Shown here in pieces: positions 7,601-10,262 of a stretch of DNA of 10,262 nt. The translations under genes and the position numbers were made by a program. The first letter of the stretch is position 1, and every line of letters begins with the position of its first letter. This DNA comes from Thiopseudomonas sp. (GTDB lineage Bacteria > Pseudomonadota > Gammaproteobacteria > Pseudomonadales > Pseudomonadaceae): the NCBI GenBank assembly GCA_023228985.1, contig JALOAC010000044.1, positions 1 to 10,262 of the forward strand, given 5' to 3'. The notes beneath the pieces are model-generated. The model did no database searches, was not told where the DNA came from, and saw nothing but the letters and a program-made list of their open reading frames with translations.

Positions 7601-7939
7601 ATCAACAAACTCAGTCACGGAAATACCGTACAGCAGGTGGTTGTACAGCCGCTCATTGGCAGTTAAAAGCCCTTCATTTAGCGCGGGGCTGCACACCTCG
7701 GCTATCAGGTTATCAATGGAGTTTTCAGACAATGGGTAGTCTTTACCAGCAAAGGTAAAGGTACGTTTTTGCAGTTCACTACGCAGCACCTGATGCAACA
7801 CCACCTCGTCCGTTTTCCCACCACGGGCAGCCAGCGCGTGCTCAGGCGCGAGAAACGACCAGCCTAAGTTAGTCAATAACGTCAGCGCCGGTAGTTTGGC
7901 ACTGTATTCTTCTTGGAATTTGGGGGCGTAGTGGGTCAT
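4661..7939 (-). CDS. hsdR: Type I restriction enzyme, R subunit (HsdR)
   Basis: HsdR is the ATP-dependent translocase and nuclease of the HsdR2M2S1 complex, which reels in DNA from an unmethylated site and cuts at a distance. The 1092 residues are a normal length and appear intact. Order seen: N-terminal PD-(D/E)xK nuclease with PDMV (Asp154) and VIEAK (Glu168, Lys170); then SF2 helicase motor with Walker A TTGSGKS (347-353), TDRVDLENQL (378-387), DEGH motif II (454-457), FTGTP motif III (480-484), LLTGFDEP (677-684) and QAIARVNR motif VI (701-708); then a helical C-terminal region that normally contacts the methyltransferase core. All expected catalytic residues are present. The start has AAGGA about 10 nt upstream and overlaps the stop of the small upstream gene by four bases (ATGA). 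The next gene starts four bases after its stop. Confidence 0.96.
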   Translation of the reverse strand: MTHYAPKFQEEYSAKLPALTLLTNLGWSFLAPEHALAARGGKTDEVVLHQVLRSELQKRTFTFAGKDYPLSENSIDNLIAEVCSPALNEGLLTANERLYNHLLYGISVTEFVDGRKANPTVALIDWDNPSNNSFVFTEEFTVTRSGGVDSRRPDMVCFVNGIPLVVIEAKRPDGNSQKGPTINEGISQCLRNQRHDEIPRLFAYSQLLLSINGNEGRYGTCGTPAKFWAVWREEDFTDAQMHAVKNQQLSATQVTKLFSHRPTADLQWYQNLIAGGELAVTGQDQLLISLLSPARLMEMTRYFILFDKKVGKVVARYQQVFGIKRLIERINTKNPRGGREGGVIWHTTGSGKSFTMVFLSKAMILHDSLKQCRIVVVTDRVDLENQLSNTFASGGELAGKKDKAAAMATSGTRLAEQIGKGNERIIFSLIQKFNSATKLPECVNTSADIIVLIDEGHRSQGGENHIRMKQALPNAAFVAFTGTPLLKDDKTTNKFGPIVHAYTMQRAVEDQAVTPLLYEERIPDLDVNERAIDSWFERITEGLADEQKADLKRKFARKGQVYAADDRIRLIALDIANHFIKNIDEGLKGQLACDSKASAIKYKQYLDEAGLFESAVVMSPPDSREGNTAVDESTTPEVTQWWKDNVGSQDEQAYTKHLIERFDKDDSLKVLIVVDKLLTGFDEPKNTVLYIDKPLKEHNLIQAIARVNRLHPKKKFGLLIDYRGILSELDTTIQKYQDLASRTQGGYDINDIAGLYNQMSTEYKRLPQLYKQLWAIFDGAKNKNDIEQLRQVLVPKIEERSGELVDVNLKVREDFYEALTAFASCLKVALQSATFFEDKSFSDQDRRHYKETVKQLSGLRQMVQQDAGEKIDYDQYAEQVKKLLDKHVVGVEVKDPDGVYEVGKMGQQQIEDWSEDKTRNETDIIKTRVTRMIEQELRNDPYAQEAFSKLLRQAIEEAEKLFEHPLKQYLLFHEFEEQVQERRLDDMPDVFSGNRHAQAYFGVFKKLLPEVFVATDQQTQDKWIKLAFKVDQVVDVAVAENSINPQNIEADIRKQLLPLMFKECKAMGGGMDQARKIVEMVVQITRVGLSAV

Positions 7940-8073
7940 GTTATTTGCTTCCTTAGGTCACCTGTATTTGCAATTAGGTCACCTGTATTTGCAGCGAGGT
8001 CACCTGTATTTAGCATGAACTCACTCGTATTTGAGTTATTGCCTGCAAGTAATGGCAGCGGGTTATCGGTCAT
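7936..8073 (-). CDS. 45-residue NTGDL-repeat protein between hsdS and hsdR
   Basis: I do not recognise this as a known annotated gene. It encodes 45 residues: a short lead (MTDNPLPLLAGNNS), four heptad-length repeats (NTSEFML, NTGDLAA, NTGDLIA, NTGDLRK) and the tail QIT. Evidence for translation: AGGAAGG (8082-8088) lies 8 nt before ATG; the gene begins 17 nt after hsdS; and its TGA overlaps the hsdR ATG as ATGA, a classic coupling arrangement. The last three repeats are nearly identical in DNA, while the first differs only by conservative changes (G to S, D to E, L to F), suggesting the peptide pattern matters. The product is polar with no membrane segment. Similar NxGDL repeats occur, as I recall, as linkers near the C-terminus of some AlbA_2 ATPases in type I loci, so it could be a leftover of such a gene. 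It could also be a leader that sets HsdR translation. Confidence 0.6.
   Translation of the reverse strand: MTDNPLPLLAGNNSNTSEFMLNTGDLAANTGDLIANTGDLRKQIT
7955..8038. repeat. Four 21-bp tandem repeats between hsdS and hsdR
   Basis: Units start at 7955, 7976, 7997 and 8018. On the + strand the first three read AGGTCACCTGTATTTGCA plus three variable bases (the third diverges after TATTT); the fourth is degenerate (AACTCACTCGTATTTGAG). Each good unit starts with the near-palindrome AGGTCACCT. The period of 21 bp is seven codons, so gain or loss of a unit would keep the small gene and its ATGA overlap with hsdR in frame. It is not a CRISPR: units abut without spacers. Confidence 0.9.
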
Positions 8074-8090
8074 CGGGATAGCCTTCCTGC

Positions 8091-9254
8091 TCAGTTAAGC
8101 TTGACTCGACGCTTACCCGTCAGTAGCTGCTGCATCAGCGCTTTTTTCTCTTGTTTTAAGGCTTCAATTTTTTGTTGCAGGCTATCGATTTCTTGGTCGG
8201 CTGAGGAAAGCACAGCAGCGATTTTTTGTTGCTCCGCAGCTGCTGGGATAAAGACTTTCAAAGTATCAAGGTCTTTTGGGTATATGTGTGGCTGTGCACC
8301 GCCGCTTTGCAATGAATATATTTTATTCTGCAAGTGTGTAAGTAGTTGAAAAATAAATAAGGTGGATGAGTTCTTTTTTGCTGCTACAGCAGAGCAATCA
8401 GACGCCCATATTTTATGAGGATGGTAGGCCACATACCCAGCATAAGCGCCGCTAGCACTAACCGTAATTATATTTTCGTGTGTAAATTCGCTATGTGAAT
8501 AGGGGCTTGTCTTGCCACCAGCAATCACAGGGTAGCTTCCTTCAGTTAGGTTTCTGCTGCTTAGTGCTTTACCTTTGGCGATTTTAGCTATATCTGACAA
8601 GTATCCATGCTTCCACTCCCCACTAAACCTAACTCCATTATCATCCAGCAAGCGTTTTTTGCCGGTGAGCAGCTGTTGCATCAGGGCTTTTTTCTGCTGC
8701 TGGCTGTTGGCAAGCAGTTGTTCGGTGGTGGTGATGGCTTTGTCCCATGTGGATAGGATTTGGGCGATTTTCTTTTGTTCGGGTAGTGGTGGAAGCGAAA
8801 CCTTAACTTTTGCTAAATCTTTTTGCCCTATATTAGCTCGAACAGCTCCCTGTCCAAGTTTTATTACTTGATTCCTAAACCTGGATGATTGAAACAAATA
8901 CACAGAGTACGCAGGAGCTAGAACTCCATTACTTGGTCTAGCGCGAATTACAAAGCCACCAAAAACAGCAGGTTTATCGTCTAGATAAACTGCTGACATG
9001 GCTATTTCATCAAATGTCTCGGAGGTACGATTAAATAACACGTCTCCAAACTTAAGCAAGTTACCTTCTAACTGACTTTCAGCGACATTAACCCGCCCTA
9101 TAATCTTATCTTCAGTAAGGATATCGTTACCAAAAACATCCATAACATTAACGAATTTTAATCCATACCCATATTGGCTCTTATCAGCATTAAGCCCATT
9201 TTTGAAATCCATAAAATCGCCAAGGTGGCACGATACCCATGAATTAGGAACCAT
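8091..9254 (-). CDS. hsdS: Type I restriction-modification specificity subunit (HsdS)
   Basis: HsdS chooses the bipartite DNA target for both methylation and cleavage. The 387 residues show the usual two halves: target-recognition domain 1 (about 1-155), conserved helix 1 (about 156-200, PPLPEQKKIAQILSTWDKAI...), domain 2 (about 205-335), and conserved helix 2 (about 336-387, EQQKIAAVLSSADQEID...). Both helices end in almost the same segment, KKALMQQLLTGKKRL (188-202) and KKALMQQLLTGKRRV (370-384). The protein appears intact. The start has GGAGG 9 nt upstream and lies inside the end of the preceding truncated gene (11-nt overlap). The target cannot be predicted from the sequence by eye. HsdM, its obligate partner, is not in the window. 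Confidence 0.94.
   Translation of the reverse strand: MVPNSWVSCHLGDFMDFKNGLNADKSQYGYGLKFVNVMDVFGNDILTEDKIIGRVNVAESQLEGNLLKFGDVLFNRTSETFDEIAMSAVYLDDKPAVFGGFVIRARPSNGVLAPAYSVYLFQSSRFRNQVIKLGQGAVRANIGQKDLAKVKVSLPPLPEQKKIAQILSTWDKAITTTEQLLANSQQQKKALMQQLLTGKKRLLDDNGVRFSGEWKHGYLSDIAKIAKGKALSSRNLTEGSYPVIAGGKTSPYSHSEFTHENIITVSASGAYAGYVAYHPHKIWASDCSAVAAKKNSSTLFIFQLLTHLQNKIYSLQSGGAQPHIYPKDLDTLKVFIPAAAEQQKIAAVLSSADQEIDSLQQKIEALKQEKKALMQQLLTGKRRVKLN
8103..8147 (-). repeat. hsdS internal repeat, copy 2 (central/distal helix end)
   Basis: This stretch encodes KKALMQQLLTGKRRV at the end of the second conserved helix. It matches the copy at 8649-8693, with a core of about 21 bp (CTGYTGCATCAGSGCTTTTTT on the + strand) differing at two positions. 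Such paired repeats can mediate recombination that swaps or deletes a recognition domain. Confidence 0.8.
8649..8693 (-). repeat. hsdS internal repeat, copy 1
   Basis: This stretch encodes KKALMQQLLTGKKRL at the end of the first conserved helix, 182 residues before its partner at 8103-8147. It gives the pseudo-symmetric HsdS architecture at the DNA level as well as in protein. Confidence 0.8.
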
Positions 9255-9460
9255 AATCCATTTCCTCCAAATACTTCGCTATTTCTGCTTCTATGCCCAA
9301 CGCCCACCAATAAGGCTCAAAACTGCGTTTGACGCTGTCTGCGACCCGTGCAATAAAGCTGCTGTAATCGCCGGTGCAGCGCGCGGTGTCGAGTGCTTCG
9401 TAATCTACTAAACAATGCTCGCCTAGCTTGGTTTTTAGCTGAATAAACAAGCTGTTGTTA
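9244..9460 (-). pseudogene. 3' fragment of a gene interrupted by the IS, perhaps fic-like
   Basis: About 70 residues remain, reading NNSLFIQLKTKL at the IS boundary and ending EEMDYGS. The frame is closed by a TAG inside the IS, so the 5' part must lie beyond the element, outside the window. The best clue is VDYEALDTARCTGDYSSFIA, which resembles the C-terminal YxALxxAxxGDxxPFI pattern of some Fic-domain (AMP-transferase) proteins; the Fic catalytic motif would be in the missing part, so this is a weak call. The stop overlaps the hsdS start by 11 nt, showing that the intact gene was a translationally coupled operon member between hsdM (expected upstream) and hsdS. A TTG at 9450 could restart translation, but it lacks a clear ribosome binding site. 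Confidence 0.5.
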
Positions 9461-9600
9461 TTGACATCCTCCCCGACCTAAAGGACGGGGATTCCTACTG
9501 CTAGACGCTCATGTCCGAGCGCGAGAATGTTCCTGGCCGCATTAACATCGCGGTCGTTGGTTGCACCACAACCACAGCTCCATTCTCTTATTCCAAGACC
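9441..9600 (-). ncRNA. Predicted omega RNA (reRNA) of TnpB with flank-derived guide
   Basis: TnpB guide RNAs normally come from the 3' end of the tnpB transcript through the IS right end, with the guide being the first 16-20 nt of flanking DNA. By that rule the scaffold would be the end of tnpB plus 9461-9490, and the guide would be TAACAACAGCTTGTTTATTC (9460-9441). The 5' limit given is arbitrary. This is inference from the family; the sequence directly shows only the gene end, hairpin and boundary. Confidence 0.35.
9471..9490 (-). repeat. Subterminal hairpin of the IS right end
   Basis: CCCCG (9471-9475) pairs with CGGGG (9486-9490), then an A/A mismatch, then CCT with AGG around a two-base loop. 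Imperfect subterminal hairpins of this kind are recognised by Y1 transposases of the IS200/IS605 family. There is no U-tract after it, so it is not an obvious transcription terminator. The last codons and stop of tnpB lie inside it. Confidence 0.75.
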
Positions 9601-10262
9601 GGCTCTACCTTTCGGACTGTTGGCGGAGCGTTGTCCGCAACACGAGCAGGTCTGGGTGGTGTACGCCTCGTTGACTTCCATGAAGACAATGCCTGCGTGA
9701 TCGCATTTATATTCCAGCATTGCTTTCAATTGGCTCCAGCCGGCATCGAGTACCGACTTGGCCATGGTGGTTTTAACGAGTTTGGTGCTGCTGACATCGC
9801 CCAAAACAATCAGTGCATTGTTGTTCACCAACTGACGGCTGAACTGATGCAAGTCGTTGTGACGGCGGTTTTTAATCTTGGCGTGAAGGTTTCGCACCCG
9901 GTCTTTGTTCCGGGCACGCTGGGCAATGCCGAGTTTGGCTTCCAGCTCGCGGTACCAACGACCAACAACCCGGTCGCCATCACTGGTGACAGCGGCTTCT
10001 TTACAGCCCAGATCAATACCCACGGCACCGGTGCCAGATGATTCTTGCACCGGGGCATCCACCACTACGTTGAAGTACCAGCGGCCCCGAGCATCTTCGT
10101 TGAAGCTGGCGCTACGGAACTTATACTTCGATAAACCCCAGCTGTCCCAAACCTTGAAGTAGTGGCCGCTGTGATAGACCTGCCCGTTCTTCCAGGAGGC
10201 TGCACCGGTATTGATCGGTACCCAGCCCAGTGAGCGGCGCACACCACCAGACTTGCGCCAGC
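9478..10262 (-). CDS. tnpB: TnpB, RNA-guided nuclease of IS605 family (5' part outside window)
   Basis: TnpB is an RNA-guided DNA endonuclease that keeps its transposon in place and is ancestral to Cas12. The window holds 260 C-terminal residues, open through the right edge (reading WRKSGG before RRSLGWVP). Numbered from the GTG at 10242: RuvC-I GIDLG with Asp77; bridge-like basic helix at about 100-130; RuvC-II region NNNALIVLGDVSS (140-152); zinc ribbon CSCC (199-202) and CGC (223-225); RuvC-III NDRDVNAA with Asp232. The usual RuvC-II glutamate (pattern vxxEdL) is Gly148 here. A glutamate occurs at 192 in VNEAYTTQTC, where most relatives have VdxxyTSqtC, a possible relocated catalytic residue. 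No frameshift or stop is seen. It ends with the typical HERLAVGIPVL just inside the right-end hairpin. Confidence 0.9.
   Translation of the reverse strand, partial: WRKSGGVRRSLGWVPINTGAASWKNGQVYHSGHYFKVWDSWGLSKYKFRSASFNEDARGRWYFNVVVDAPVQESSGTGAVGIDLGCKEAAVTSDGDRVVGRWYRELEAKLGIAQRARNKDRVRNLHAKIKNRRHNDLHQFSRQLVNNNALIVLGDVSSTKLVKTTMAKSVLDAGWSQLKAMLEYKCDHAGIVFMEVNEAYTTQTCSCCGQRSANSPKGRAGLGIREWSCGCGATNDRDVNAARNILALGHERLAVGIPVL

Larger units (their letters stand above)
9461..10262 (-). mobile_element. IS200/IS605-type element (right end and tnpB), continues past the window
   Basis: The element contains the C-terminal two thirds or so of a TnpB gene and its right end. On the - strand the tnpB stop lies within a subterminal imperfect hairpin, followed by GGGGAGGATGTCAA. 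I place the boundary after TCAA (9461-9464) because IS608-type elements end with TCAA; no target duplication is expected in this family. The left end, and whether a Y1 transposase gene (tnpA) is present, are off the edge. It lies in the same orientation as the hsd operon, inside a gene upstream of hsdS. Confidence 0.8.

Noticed and set aside
7955..8038. CRISPR array
   Set aside because: The repeats are adjacent 21-bp units with no spacers, and no cas genes are nearby.
7913..8098. + strand frame with RSPVFA repeats
   Set aside because: It is the mirror of the 21-bp array and of the - strand small gene; it lacks operon context, and the - strand frame has a Shine-Dalgarno sequence and ATGA coupling.
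9511..10041. 176-residue + strand frame opposite tnpB
   Set aside because: Its codons are the complement of the clearly conserved RuvC and zinc-ribbon coding sequence of tnpB; no motif or ribosome binding site supports it.

Overview
The window looks like a chromosome segment of a gammaproteobacterium near the Pseudomonas group. The 5S rRNA 3' part closely resembles the Pseudomonas 5S as I remember it, and there is an NhaD antiporter, a ChaN-like lipoprotein and a Pseudomonas-REP-like palindrome. Genus cannot be fixed by eye.

Layout. (1) 1-170: end of an rRNA operon on the + strand (5S rRNA plus a strong intrinsic terminator). (2) 168-2819: core genes on the - strand, a ChaN-like lipoprotein and the Na+/H+ antiporter gene nhaD, separated by a perfect intrinsic terminator. 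(3) 2990-3664: eroded accessory DNA on the - strand. A RhuM-family remnant runs in the same reading frame into a short AlbA_2 (Schlafen-type) protein that lacks its usual C-terminal part. (4) 3731-3846: a tRNA-Arg(CCG) gene with its own promoter on the + strand. (5) 3904-9254: the distal part of a type I restriction-modification operon on the - strand, in the order hsdS, a 45-codon repeat gene, hsdR, and a YgjP-like M48-type metallopeptidase gene. hsdM is not in the window and probably lies beyond its right edge. (6) 9244-10262: an IS200/IS605-type element with tnpB (partly off the edge) has inserted into the gene that preceded hsdS, leaving only its 3' end.

How the genes work together. HsdS (two target-recognition domains) and HsdR (PD-(D/E)xK nuclease plus SF2 translocase) would form the restriction complex with HsdM. 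The genes are tightly packed: the tnpB-truncated gene overlaps hsdS by 11 nt, hsdS is followed after 17 nt by the small gene, the small gene overlaps hsdR by ATGA, and hsdR is 4 nt from the metallopeptidase gene. Translation is probably coupled along this chain. RhuM, AlbA_2 ATPases and YgjP-like peptidases are all common passengers of type I loci, so the remnants left of the tRNA and the operon right of it may come from one island that used the tRNA-Arg neighbourhood.

The least explained item is the 45-residue protein (7936-8073, -). It is built of NTGDL heptads encoded by 21-bp tandem repeats, has a good Shine-Dalgarno sequence, and its stop overlaps the hsdR start. Also of interest is the TnpB, which lacks the usual RuvC-II glutamate and has a candidate displaced one.
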